NCBI GenBank assembly: GCA_903813345.2
Contig: CAIIXF020000010.1
Coordinates: 16,629,181-16,693,180 of the forward strand
Source of the DNA: Owenia fusiformis
Taxonomy: Eukaryota; Annelida; Polychaeta; Sabellida; Oweniidae
Reading direction: 5' to 3'
Length of the DNA: 64,000 nt
A program made the translations under genes and the position numbers. Below the pieces are notes generated by a model, which did no database searches, was not told the DNA's origin, and saw nothing but the letters and a program-made list of their open reading frames with translations. Of this stretch, positions 35,776 to 47,073 are shown piece after piece; within the stretch, counting starts at the first letter, position 1, and each line of letters starts with the position of its first letter.

Positions 35776-36480
35776 TTATCCCATACTTGGACGTGTTACG
35801 GGTACATAAAGCCGGTTTGTAAAAACTTATATTTTCATCAGCGGGCAGATATAGCTTTACGTCCCGCTCCGAGCGGGCAGATATAGTATATCTGCCCGCT
35901 ACGTCATAATCGCTGTTCCCCTATTGGTTATTTTTTTGTAACGTTCGCATACTGTAAACGACAATGGAGAAAAACGCAGACAATCTCGACCTGTTTGATG
36001 CTTTAAAGAAGGGAAGGAGCAGTGCACCGGCGTTAATAATCAAAGATTTGAACAGGAAAAGAAACAGGAATACAAAAGTGGACATGAATATTTTAAGAAT
36101 ATTCCACGGTTGGTTGCAAAGTTTCTGAACTTTGGCAAATTGAACAAAGTGATTGGTATGGGATAAACAGATCATCCTATAGTCGGTTCAGGATATTGGG
36201 ATTATCCCTTGGCCAATATAATATATCTACCCTCGGGACCTACGGCCCTCGGGCAGATATATTATATTGGCCTCGGGATAATCCCAATATCCTGAACCTC
36301 ATATAGGATAATCTCTATCTATTTCAAATTTGCTATTTCAGCCCTGGGCATTAACGGTGGTAATAATAGTAATAACGTCATTTCTGCGGGCAAAATAGTG
36401 TAATATTGGACCTTGGGCCTGCGGCCCTTGGTCCAATACTTCACTATATTGCCCTTTGAAATGACGTTATTGTACTATTA
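35776..36480 (+). mobile_element. Palindrome-rich element, copy 2
   Basis: The left end TATCCCATACTTGGACGTGT and the following ~130 bp match the ends of the element at 3211-4506. It then has a short frame (35964-36128), a near-perfect ~155-nt hairpin at about 36168-36325 centred on CCCTCGGGACCTACGGCCCT, and a second hairpin at 36376-36476 centred on GGGCCTGCGGCCC. The right terminal repeat is not seen, so the right boundary is approximate. Confidence 0.65.
35964..36128 (+). pseudogene. 54-residue remnant inside the palindromic element
   Basis: It starts MEKNADNLDLFDALKKGRSS and contains LNRKRNRNTKVDMNILRIFH. The pattern of a basic NT/KNTK motif followed by an amphipathic helix is like the N-terminal region of tyrosine-recombinase-derived (Crypton/DUF3504-type) proteins, but this is resemblance by eye only. 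The frame stops after 54 codons and seems to continue in another frame. A more decayed counterpart lies around 3370-3560. Confidence 0.3.
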
Positions 36481-37670
36481 AGAGGTTGTACAACGTTATG
36501 GATAAACGATGGATCTTGGGTATAAGGAAAAATAATGGCCAAGGGTCTCCTAAGACAAAAGACAAATGTTATCACCCTCGGTATACGAAGCCAGCGAAAG
36601 TGGACCGGTATGGATGCATAAGCTGGACCCGGTACGGCATAACGTTTATATTTTGAATGCGCATTTTTATCTATTTTCTCTCGATAAGGACTTCCTCATT
36701 TTCAAGATAACTTCTCTTTGGTACTTTCAACATATAAATTATATTTTTCTACATCAAAGTATGATGCACATGACATGTAATTAACATCCCGTGAGTATCA
36801 ATGACACGCGTCTAATATTATAAAAAATCCCAAACTTGTTGACAAAGATTGCCAAGATGCCAGGAAAGGCACGACATGCTCAACCACTAAGAAGTTGGCG
36901 TAGTCAACTATGGAGGGACTTTGAATCTGCTATGATATAAATATTGATCTTTTATACTTATAAGATTTTTACTGAGCCACTCTGTAGTAAAATATAAGCC
37001 TAACGCTAGTCCCAATACCCTGAGAATAGACCTCGGCGCAAGATGGTGATCATGTGTTTTATAATTTTAGTGTTGTATTTGATGATCTAAAAATGGAAAC
37101 TTGTTTCTAAAATGGTGGGAAATTCAAATATATAAATCAATTCTTAAATAATTGTCCAAGTCTTGAAAAGAAATATTTTAATGATTAGATCATAATTTCA
37201 AACTTTTGCATGGAGCTTTTAAGAATGTGTTCGATGGGAAGGTCTGATCTTCAAATGTTGCCCTTTATGGCGGAAAAATTTGGAAACAACCTGTGAAAGT
37301 TGGCATATTTTTTATTTCTATTACATAGTATGTACATTGCAAGCACTCGAGATATTTACATATGCATGTACACATTAGCATAATGCAATAGGGAACTGCA
37401 GTTTCACTTATTTATTCTTCGTACTCCTGAATTGTTAGTTACGTTACATTATTATCTAGCTCTTTCATATTACAAGTAGGAATTTCTTCCAGTATTGTAC
37501 CTCACAACATTTCGATCTGTCAATATAGACATAGGCAAAACGGACTATGAAATAACCACAATGTCAAGGTGTTATCATTGAATGTACAGACCGTCAATAT
37601 ATATAGGCCTAACTATGCTTTTTGAAATACGAGTGTCCCGTTTTTGGACCATCCTGTAGACTACAATTTT
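36481..37670. other. Intergenic, 3' flank of gene B
   Basis: No gene is seen. A minus-strand AATAAA (plus TTTATT at 37411-37416) lies ~255 nt past the gene B downstream stop and could be its poly(A) signal. A solo mariner-type end (TTTTTGGACCATCCTGTA) lies at about 37638-37657. Confidence 0.4.
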
Positions 37671-38089
37671 TTATGTTGGCCAGTCATCGTTAGAGTGGGC
37701 TGCTTGTGGAGTGATCCTAGAAATTGTATAATCAGCTGTGACCTCTCCACGCAGAGATTCCACGCTTCTATGTCTAATCGGATCAGCCTCATAACCATCA
37801 TTGTCACGTGATCTTACATGGCTTACAACCATTCCTCTACTGTCATTTGAGGGTTGATAGTTCTGTATGCGAGGGTTGGTTGTATGAGCATTTTCGGAAG
37901 CAAATCTGGTCTGTGTTGTAGATCGTGATTTTATACTCTCGCGAGAATGAGATTTTGAGCACAAATAGCAAAGGATAAATATCACTAAAAGTGCTATGAG
38001 GGACAGAAAAATAAGCCAGACGATCACTCCGAGTATGACATCACGACTCAAAAGGCCTTTCCCACAGAGGCAGGGTTTAAGAGACGCAG
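37671..38089 (-). CDS. Gene B alternative terminal exon 6b: TM helix and tail
   Basis: Acceptor CTGTGACTTCAG, phase 1, identical in phase to 6a. AASLKPCLCGKGLLSRD precedes the span VIVWLIFLSLIALLVIFILC. The tail is Ser/Arg/Asn-rich with EVTADYTISRITPQAA near the C-terminus. It shares the C-x-C-before-membrane pattern with genes A and C. It is either an alternative last exon of gene B or the terminal exon left from a lost gene copy. Confidence 0.75.
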
Positions 38090-40920
38090 CTGAAGTCACA
38101 GAGGGAATAATATACACAAAGTGAAATGAAAACTAAAACTATAGAGTAAACTGTATGCTACAATTTTTTGATACCCCACAATACCTGAAAAGAATGAATT
38201 GATCATTGATTCTCTATATTAAACAAGAATATATCCAAGACTCAGTCATCAGGTCCCGCAAGCCTCTGTTCAAATACAACTCCATGCGATGGGCCAGGTG
38301 TATCCTGAATAACAGATATACTATAATCAGCCAAGGTTTCATCCCGAACCCTCTCACCAGCCATATGGATAGGAAGTGTTTCATGGTTGTACGAACCGGG
38401 AGGCCTCTTCTTGGTTCCGCCATTTTGGTTATTCTTCTTGGGTTTTGTTCCTCTGTAGCGTGATCCGGTAGGACTATCATCAACCGCATTGAAAAATGGA
38501 CGTTTGTCATGTTCCTTTGTGGACTCAGGTTGTCCACAATGCATACAACAGAATATCATAAGAGTAATAGTCATTAAGAAGGAAAGAACCAAAAGCCAAG
38601 CAATAAAGCCAATCACCATACTTTGATTCATAAAAGCGAGACCACATGTCTGTTCGTCAAATTGACGTGCTGAAATTGAAACAAGAGCATGCAGATTAGC
38701 GCATTTTATACCGTTTTTGTATTTTGCATATAGCAGTTCCGAATATAATAGCAAAAAATGAAGCCATGTTGCTTCCATTAACCACCCAAAAGGTTCAGTT
38801 ATCATGATAGCTGTCTTAAGCAAGCCTGATTTCCTTTTATTTGACGTCGAATTTAATAATTTAATGTTTTTATCGGATCTAATTTTGTCAAAAGCACCCA
38901 AATAAATACATCCAATCAAATTAGTTCCGACCCATTTTTGTATGTCGTAGGCTATATTGTTACTGACTAGTAAATACTTTTTTACTTAATAGATACATAC
39001 CTGTGACTGGACCTCCATCTATGTCTTTCCCCGGCAATCCTGCACTACCTGGTGGTCCCTAGTGACATAATATGAATATAGATATATTTTTTCCTTATTT
39101 ATCATCCTCCGAACACGGTTTCCTGAACTTGTACCTCCTTCTTCTGGAAGAAGGAAGGAACGCAGTGGACGATGTCTGAGCACTGCGTTCGGAGGATGTT
39201 ATTCATTTGCTCTCATACATCAGTGCCATATGGGCTATGTGTCCATGCTGCATGTTATATTTTAGAATGCATGAATATTTTAGAATACTAAATACAGTCA
39301 CAAATATACATTCGGATTAAAACAAATCTTTATTCTATTCCACCTAATGTTACCTTCTATCTCAAAATTGGAAAAAATCTTCAAGAAAGCAAAACGGAAG
39401 GTCCACAGTTATTTAGGAAATATGCGATAAATGCGATAAATATCTTGATGAACATATCGCTTACTATATACATTATTACTTACCACGGGACCCGGTATTT
39501 CATTTGGAAGTTTGTCTGAAACGAACATATAATGTGTTGAGAAAAATCTTCAAAGATAAAATATAAAAGCATTTCTACGTATGCACGTTTAGAGCCCATT
39601 TCGGCATTTGTAATTCATAAGTCGTCAAAGCTTTATAAATGTGTCGCTAAATTTTCATTTTTTCACATTGTAAACGTAGATTCCCGAAATCGAGAAATAT
39701 TTATGAAAAATTCTCAAATAAAAATGTCTCTGATCATTTTGAAAATACTTCCAAATGCAAGTTGTTGGGTTACCTGTGCTGATAGTAGCAGAGAGGGAAA
39801 ACTGGTATGGATAATGCAATCTGTCGAATGTCTGGGTTGAATCTATGGTTGGAAGGCCCGACTCATCTGGATATTCTTTTGTACTCAGTAAAGGATTCTT
39901 ATTACTGCTATCTGAAATATATCAATATGTACTTATTCAATGATGGTGAAATTGAAGCAATCTCATTGGTCTCTATGATGTAAACATACTCTGCATTCTT
40001 ATTCCACTCAAGTCTTGCAGACTTTTTCGTTCCAACATTTTCAATGTTTTACTCGTATAGTAACACATTGTACATGTACACGTATGGACGATTTTTTGAT
40101 AGGGGAGAATCGTCAGATTATAAAGAATAATGAGAGCGTTTACTTTGAGATTATCGAACAACCCTCGAACAATCAACGAACAATGACCATTAGAAATACA
40201 ATATCTCACTGTTACTCCGTGTCTAGCTAAGAAGTATCAAAAGTACAATATCCTTACTGATGAACTTGTAGGTGATGGGACCCTCTTCATCCTCATTGGT
40301 AAAACCCAGACGATCGCCCCGCTTTACTTCGAATCGTTCATATGGCTTCAGGTCAATCTATAAAAAAATTAGTAAAGAAACGTTTTCCGCCATTTTATAT
40401 ATAAATTTTATACAATACTTCGACGTTAAAACATTGGTGACAGAAACGCTTTTCGCCATTTTAGAATACGAGCACGGCTGTTTATGTCGATTTAATGTTT
40501 AATTTTTGTATAGTTATATTCCACTTAGGACATTGATAGAAAGTAGGCCTTCCTAGTTATTTTTTTATTCAAGATAATTTTAAGACTACCAAAACATACC
40601 ACTTTTATGCCTCTGACTGCGTCTGGCTCGTATACTTGCTCTCCTATAAGCACGTAATCAGTATTTGATGGAGTGATGCTGGCCGGTCTCCACGCCTGTA
40701 GTCTTACGCGATTGGTGTTGCTGGTATACAACTGGAAACTGATGAGGGTGCCATCTATCACGATTTGGCTGTTCTGATGCAGGAACGATCGCTTACCTGC
40801 GTTCGCCAGTGTCCTGTTTCCGAATTCCAGTTTGTTGCCCAGTACGTATGTGCTACTTTCCACTAATTGCGATACCCAACTTAGAATGATAAGCAAAGGG
40901 CATAGGACATGGAACTTCAT
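37671..40920 (-). CDS. Collagen-like single-pass membrane protein (family member B)
   Basis: Exons 40920-40600, 40357-40258, 39911-39774, 39515-39484 and 39058-39001 join in phase to either of two terminal exons, 38669-38242 or 38089-37671, giving about 358 or 355 residues. Order: signal peptide (KFHVLCPLLIILSWVSQL), ectodomain with one NRT sequon, RLQAWRP and GDRLGF motifs, a variable Ser/Pro-rich region, a short collagen-like segment (GPPGSAGLPG), Cys motif, one membrane helix and a 70-90-residue tail. Layout and phases match family member A. A 5'-UTR intron acceptor (AATTTCAG) precedes the ATG. The two terminal exons have the same acceptor phase and ADY[ST]IS near both C-termini, so they look like mutually exclusive alternative ends. 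Biochemical function is unknown. Confidence 0.8.
38242..38669 (-). CDS. Gene B terminal exon 6a: TM helix and long tail
   Basis: Acceptor AATTTCAG, phase 1. ARQFDEQTCGLAFMNQ leads into the span MVIGFIAWLLVLSFLMTITL, a Cys/His-rich juxtamembrane segment (CCMHCG) and an ~85-residue basic, Asn/Pro-rich tail (GTKPKKNNQNGGTKKRPPGS) with ETLADYSISVIQDT near the C-terminus. It ends at its own stop codon, so it cannot splice on to exon 6b. Confidence 0.8.
39001..39058 (-). CDS. Gene B exon 5: collagen-like segment
   Basis: Acceptor CACTAG, donor GTATGT. Reads GPPGSAGLPGKDIDGGPVT, a short imperfect Gly-X-Y run. Phase 1 out, compatible with both terminal exons. Confidence 0.75.
39484..39515 (-). CDS. 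Gene B exon 4: 32-nt exon
   Basis: Acceptor TTTCAG, donor GTAAGT. Encodes (D)KLPNEIPGPV and feeds in phase 0 into the collagen-like exon, as the 20-nt exon does in gene A. Confidence 0.65.
39774..39911 (-). CDS. Gene B exon 3: variable linker
   Basis: Acceptor TTTCAG, donor GTAACC; 46 codons, phase 1 to 1. Rich in Ser, Thr and Pro (for example SSNKNPLLSTKEYPDESG). Gene A carries the equivalent sequence fused to the preceding exon. Confidence 0.7.
40258..40357 (-). CDS. Gene B exon 2: GDRLGF ectodomain segment
   Basis: Acceptor TTTATAG, donor GTAAGG. Begins IDLKPYERFEVKRGDRLGFT and ends GPITYKFI; phase 0 in, phase 1 out. Colinear with gene A exon 3. Confidence 0.8.
40600..40920 (-). CDS. Gene B exon 1: signal peptide and ectodomain first half
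   Basis: ATG at 40920 (MKFHVLCPLLIILS). 107 codons end RGIKV at a GTATGT donor in phase 0. The intronic CAG just upstream argues against the earlier in-frame ATG at 40959. Confidence 0.8.
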
Positions 40921-42697
40921 CTTTAGTATATCTGAAATTGAGCATACAATTGTTGCCACAATTTAAGCCTCAGTCAGATTTGTTCTTAGAGGGCTATACG
41001 GCGGCCATAGCTTCAAAAAATCGATATAGAAAATCCACATTGAACTGTTTATCCCTATATTTTATGCTCCATATTTCTCTCGATTTTGGAAAGCTACGGC
41101 CGCTATGTTGTTCAAGATCAAATGTGACTGAGGTATCAGCCATCAGCCATCGATTGTTTCATATTATATTGATACGGTGATATCATTTTTTGTTCAGAGT
41201 TGTATCAAACTGATCTCTTGTCCCTTGCCTGTGCTTCATTATGATATTCAACCATTGATTTTAATTCAATGTCCCGGAGCTAAATATAACTTATAAATTA
41301 AATTGCGACTTGATAGGTCAGTATATTTCTCATTCTGATGATGTCAAACTCACAAAGGACAACAACAGAAAATCGCAACAGAACAAACTACGACGTTTCA
41401 GGCATTATAAAAATTGAAATTTTAATAAAAAAATTAAAAGCAAGAATAATTCGCAGTCTGGTTGATAACTTATTTAGGCATTTGTGAGTTGATATTTATT
41501 TCGAAATCTTAAGAACATATCTGAAATCACTTTTAAAAGTTGTCTGTAGAAATACATAAATTTTTTACTTTAAAAAACTTTATCGTTACCTGGTTGTGCG
41601 CAATACCAACGTTTATTGTTCCGTCTTATTCCGTCTTATTATACGTTGTCAATTATGTTCCGCTCCTTAGTTCACTCAGTTCGTCCATATTAATCATCAT
41701 TTAATTATCTATTTGTATGAGCTGCGCATTTGGTGTTTGGTATTTTATTTTTTCGATAAAATCCCTAAACAAGCAATCGTCTGTTTACTCAGTTTAGTCG
41801 TTTTAGTCTGGGATTTGTATTTCGTGATAAAACGAGAAAGTTTTCTTGGCAAGGTTTCTGTGATGTACAGTGATTAGTCCTGACCACGCCAATGTTACAG
41901 TACAAAACATAATTTCTTACATCTTTGATGACTTTTATGGCGTTTATTATAAAGTGCGTTGATATTGCCAAAAACTTCTTGGAAATAAAATATGTTTTAC
42001 TTTCGCATGAGAAAATGATAGTATTGTTTACGGGGACGTATCATTCCCATCACACTTCAGTCTGTATTATGTCATGTGATTTGATTTGACCAATCAGATC
42101 ACTGACTTTCGCAGGTGTTCTCGGAATTCTGGGATTGTTCGATCGGGAGTTTATTAATAGGGTATTGTTTAGGGGCACCGACGCTTAATTATAACAATAC
42201 TAGAAGCTAATTGATGGTGTCTGATACCCAAAGGTTTGCATTTATAAACAAAACAATTAAATGAACTTCAAATTCGTCCAAGGTAAAGCCTGAAATATCA
42301 TGAAAGTTGAACCGTCATCATCATATTACCCAACATACGATTCACAACCACAACAGTGGGTTCATTTAAAAATTACAAAATAACAAAGTATATTTTTTAG
42401 TTATTTCTATAAAAGTATATTGTTGTGATATATACATAATTGTCTTATTACTTTTTATTAAGTTTTGAATATTATGTATACAGCACGTTCGTAAATATGA
42501 TGCACCACGATGCATTATATTTGCCATGATTGCGGCCCTGTGACCACTGACCACGGTAGATAAACGAAACGCGACGTCTATGGTTTAAAGTTAGGAAATT
42601 GAAATTTGAAAATGAGAGTTCGTCTACACATCCAGTCTTATCAAAATAGTGTTCTTAATTTATTTCTGTCTTTGTCATCTCTACTAGGACTAAATTG
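40921..42697. other. Intergenic between genes B and C
   Basis: No gene seen. AATAAA for gene C (plus TTTATT, 42659-42664) lies 34 nt past its stop. The 5' flank of gene B lies at the left of this stretch, without a recognisable core promoter. Confidence 0.45.
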
Positions 42698-42966
42698 CTA
42701 CGAAGCAGTGGGAAATGTTTCACTTGCTGGGTTTGAATAATGAGATGAAGAATCGTCCTCTACTTTCTTCATCAAAGTAAGACCTCTGTGAGGATAGTGA
42801 TGTAATAGATTATTCCTCCTCTGTTGGGACCTCCTTTTCTTGTCGCATTTACACCATGCACATAGAAATATTACTAGGATTACGAGAGTGAGTAAACCGG
42901 CCCAAGCAAGTAGTGCGATCATCAATTCCCTACTCTGGAGCCCAACACATGGACAATCGTCCTGAC
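42698..42966 (-). CDS. Gene C terminal exon: CPC motif, TM helix, tail
   Basis: Acceptor ATTTTCAG, phase 1. DDCPCVGLQSRELM leads directly into the membrane span; the tail ends ETFPTAS. Confidence 0.8.
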
Positions 42967-44437
42967 CTGAAAATCAACATAAAGTCTAATTCTCAAACAC
43001 CTAGGGAAAATTGTTTTCAGTTCGACCTGCTATTGTACATTTTATGATATGAACGAAACCTAAACGTCCGTCTACTCTAGATCTTAAGCTAATGTAAGCG
43101 AAAATAAAGTCATTGTAATGTATGAAAAATATTATAGAGGAAAATGAAAAGCTAAAATACTTGGAAGCAATATACTTCCAAATAATTCCATGAACTAAAA
43201 GAAACTCAACATTTATACAATGACCTGACTTTCCCAAATACTAATAAGAGTAAGAAATAAGCATTAAGGTTGGCACCCAAATGTATTTTGCAACTCTAGA
43301 CTACAAAAGCATGCTTAGAAGGAGAGATAACTAACTCAGACCCGTTGGCCCTATAGGCCCCTGGGGTCCTCGCGTAAAGTTGATGTGCTTTAGTTCTTCT
43401 AAGATCCCGTCTATCTCAGTGATGTTAAAAACAGATGTAAAATCCAGCACCCAAAGACCGTCCTCTTGTCCATATAGTCCTGGAAGAGGCAGACAATATA
43501 AAGGGGCCATAAAAGAATCCAGAAACATTTTTTACGTATTTGCGTAAAATAGTATTTAATAGTTCGACATTGGTATTTTCAGAAGTGATGAATATGAGTA
43601 AATATATGATATGAGTAAATTTATTGACCTTCATCAATTAGAATAAAACTTTTGAAACACCTCTCGTATTTGTGGCCAAAAGCGTTATCGATATGCGCTG
43701 ACTAACAACCTGCGCATAATGGGTACCTTCACTTGTCTGATCACGATTGTGGTAGTATACATGAACAATTCTGTATAAGCTGAATACCATTTATATGATT
43801 GGTAATAATGGTCAATAAGTTTTTGAAATTTTAAATTAGATTAAAATTAAATAAAGGGGCAATGCCTGTATGGATGAGTGTGGTGTTAGTACCCTTTTTG
43901 TTTCATAGAATGAGACATATTGATTTTGTCATACCCGTCATCCAAGTTTGTATTTCTTTATCCTTCCTTCTTCGAGATTTATCAGGTTTATGAAGGACAA
44001 TATAGAGTTTTTATTACTGTTATTATTATACACTGTATTATTATATTCCTAGCCATCTGCTAACAAGAGGAGTAGGACGACGTCGTAAGCACCAGCCGCA
44101 GGAACCCCGTGAAACCAATAATAATTGGATGGGGCCAATCAGCCGATAGTATGTTTTCTGTATCTTTGAGAATAACCATTGTAAAAGTTGCATAATTTTG
44201 ATCAGTTTGGCATAACTTTGGTAAAAATTGGATTTTTGGGGCAATTGGCATTTTTGACATTTATTGAAGCAGCATAGCATGTACATTTGTATGTGTCTTT
44301 AATGCACTGAAAAATTATTTCTAAGCCAATATATTTGAAAATTATTTAAAACACATTAGAGACTTACCCACTATTTCCAAGAACTGTTGCAACAATATCA
44401 AAAGTATAATGCTCCATTTTGGAGGATAAGATTCCAT
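42698..44437 (-). CDS. Short collagen-like membrane protein (family member C)
   Basis: Three exons, 44437-44368, 43479-43342 and 42966-42698, all joined in phase 1, give 158 residues. Order: signal peptide or signal-anchor (MESYPPKWSIILLILLQQFL), a stalk with two sequons (NIT, NFT), three Gly-X-Y triplets (GPQGPIGPTG), CPC motif, membrane helix (IALLAWAGLLTLVILVIFLC), basic stop-transfer (CKCDKKRRSQQRR) and a tail with HYSNPASETF. It lacks the WRP/GDRLGF ectodomain of A and B but keeps the C-x-C-TM layout and intron phase. An AATAAA follows the stop by 34 nt. The exon 2 donor (GTCTGA) is weak, so that boundary is less certain. Confidence 0.7.
43342..43479 (-). CDS. Gene C exon 2: stalk and Gly-X-Y segment
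   Basis: Acceptor CCTCTTCCAG; 46 codons, phase 1 to 1. It contains FNITEIDGILEELKHINFTR followed by GPQGPIGPT. The donor GTCTGA is unusual. Confidence 0.65.
44368..44437 (-). CDS. Gene C exon 1: signal sequence
   Basis: ATG at 44437; 23 codons and a GTAAGT donor in phase 1. Hydrophobic core SIILLILL. Confidence 0.65.
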
Positions 44438-47073
44438 TTTGATTTACTGGTATTCCTTGGAGTTGTACAATCAGACAAATCCAGCGTTTGCGTTCATCAG
44501 ACTGCAGTAATACGTTGTGTGTCTCCTGCCATAAGTGAAAATGGACATGGAATGAAAAATATAAATGTAAACTTTATTTAAACTGTTCATTTGAGCAAAA
44601 GCATTCTATTTTTAAGAAACGAATACACATTTTCGAAAAAAAATGATCAACAGAAAACCACGATATATTTCATATTTGTATCTGCCTTTAGGAAAATGAA
44701 TAAATTAATGTACTGTCGTGTGAACTATCATTATGAGCTAAAACGCTAACGGGGTTAGACGTTTCTATTACTTATAATTTTTCTCAAACATTGAGGACAT
44801 ATAAAACAATGAGAAAAATACAAGCTTGATGTTGTATAGATGAACAGGAAATATTCTCGATTATATAACTCTTTACTTACCGGTTTAATTTGCTGTTATA
44901 TGTGTCAACTTATATGTCAATCTTTATGAACTTTCCGTAATGAATTTCCAGACGTTATTTAAAGCGATTACTTTTGTAATGCAATGGTTGTTTCAACTCG
45001 TATCATATCCAATGACAAATAATTCGAATATTCCTTGTCAAATAAATAAAGCCGTCATCCATGATGATCGAAAGGTATTTCTAGATAAGTGACTCAGAAT
45101 TGGCATTTGCTAGTTACCATGTTCAAACACAATAAATGTCAAAATTCACCTGGCTTTTTGTAAACCCCTCCGCACCAATTAGCTCTCAAAAACCACTTTG
45201 TGAAGTCAACCAAGAAATGATCGTATTCAGTTTTGCAAGACAATGTCATATATGACTGTCAATAGATAGCAGCAATAGATGGCAACAATAGATGACAACG
45301 TTATGTTTGTTAAATCAAAATTAAATACAGGGTGGTCCAAATGCATGAATTGGCTCATATTATCACATCTTCTGGAGAAACGTCTAACATTTTTGTTGAT
45401 GCCATAGAATAATTTATTCTCAATTTTGAATTTTGAAGAAATTCCAAGAGTAAACAAACATGCCGGAAAATTAGATATTGTGCAAAATTTAACCAATGTG
45501 ATTCACGGAAACTGTTGAAACACATTTGATGATCTTAAAATTATTTTCAATAACCCTACTATCACACCAAACTAGTCTCTACTACGTTCTCGAAAACGGG
45601 CTTCAACTGTGTACGAACGGACTCGACGTACTTAAAACCGTTTGGGGTCTATTTACAAACTCCATCGAATGTACTCTTAACTCTGTACTTTAACGGAGGT
45701 AGGATGCTACTTTTTACATCATAATGTGGCGGGATTCAAAGCCAAAGAAAGTCAGAAAATATTCAATTAGATCTTTCAGACTGCGGCTAAAAACATCGTC
45801 AGGTGAAGGGTCTTGGATGATTGAAGAATCACGGATATTGAAGTTCACATTTTATACATTTTCAGTAATGTTATTGGTTAGGGCGTTATAATATCTGCAA
45901 ATTTCAAGACTAAGTAGAATGTATGAAACCAACAAAAATTTTAGACCTTCCTCTACAACATGTGAAAATATTAAAGGATTGCCGTAGGTAATAAAGGATA
46001 TATAGCCCGTTGCAGCACTTTTTGGACCGTCCTGTGCATTGCATGCATAATTGTAAAAGTTGATCAGTAGATTTTTAAAACAGTTTTAACTCTCATCATT
46101 TCATGCCATGCACATTTTTAAAAAAGTCCAACAGTTTTGACTTTATTTCAGGATAATTCCTCAGTTTGGTAAATTGAAACGTTGACTCCCATTCATCTCC
46201 GATTTTGGACTTTCCTGCATCAGTGAATCTTCAACCTTTATTTGAATATGACATTGCGATTGTAAGGGAAACGTTGATATGTGAAGATTGCCTCAAAGAA
46301 TTAGCTCTCATATGTTATTTCACAGTTTAAAAGATTATTAAACAACTTTTCAACTTAACAACAATTTGCTATTTCAAAGAAAGTTACAGTAGGTGGATCA
46401 GTGTCTGGAATATGAGAGTAATATCCCTTTCCATGTGTATGAATCAAAGATTATTAACAGGTACCCGGGGAAAACGTACTCCTGTTGTACTAAACGAAAC
46501 AAATTATCAATTGGAGCAAGTAGTAAATTGTTTTCATAGTTTAATATTAAGATGAATTACTTCCGATTTGCTGAATAGGGTTCAATAAAATCAGTTCAAT
46601 GACAATAAATATTTTATTTCACTTTAACTTTCTTCTCAAAGCAAGAGGTATATGCGTTGAAATAACTAACAATCATTTGTTTTGAAAATTTAATTCATAA
46701 TGCTCCACAAGCGTCAAAATGGCGGATATGAAAAAAATTTAAAATTCAAATTTTGAGAACTATAATGAGGATTTCTCATAAAATAGTCAAGATTTTGACA
46801 TTATTTATATTTAGAAATTTTTAAATTCAAATGTAGGTAAGTTTTAATACGTTATACGTGGTGTGAGTAATTGGATACTGAGACTATCATCGTCATGCAT
46901 TTTTGGTCAAATTTGAAAATGGTCAGTCCACTTGACTATTCAGTGATCAGACCAGTCAGTGAAAATCCAACTGCAACCAGACTCTTGAGGTCATTGCAAC
47001 CAACTTCTACTTTTGCTACAATTAATTAGCTACTAGGTAACTAATAAGTGATAAAATTAGAATAATAGGTTCA
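44438..47073. other. Intergenic, contains a mariner-like remnant
   Basis: No gene is supported. It includes the degenerate element at 45328-46034. Open frames such as 45227-45496 lie within or beside it and lack domains. Confidence 0.45.
45328..46034. mobile_element. Degenerate Tc1/mariner-type element
   Basis: The ends are inverted: CAGGGTGGTCCAAATGCATG and GCACTTTTTGGACCGTCCTG, next to a TA on the left. The CAGG[GA][TC]GGTCCAAA pattern is typical of Tc1/mariner termini. No open transposase frame remains. Confidence 0.5.

Noticed and set aside
44041-44286. Overlapping minus-strand frames near 44.1 kb and a plus-strand basic frame (RGVGRRRKHQPQEPRETNN)
   Set aside because: All lie in the gene C intron, have no domain and overlap each other on opposite strands.
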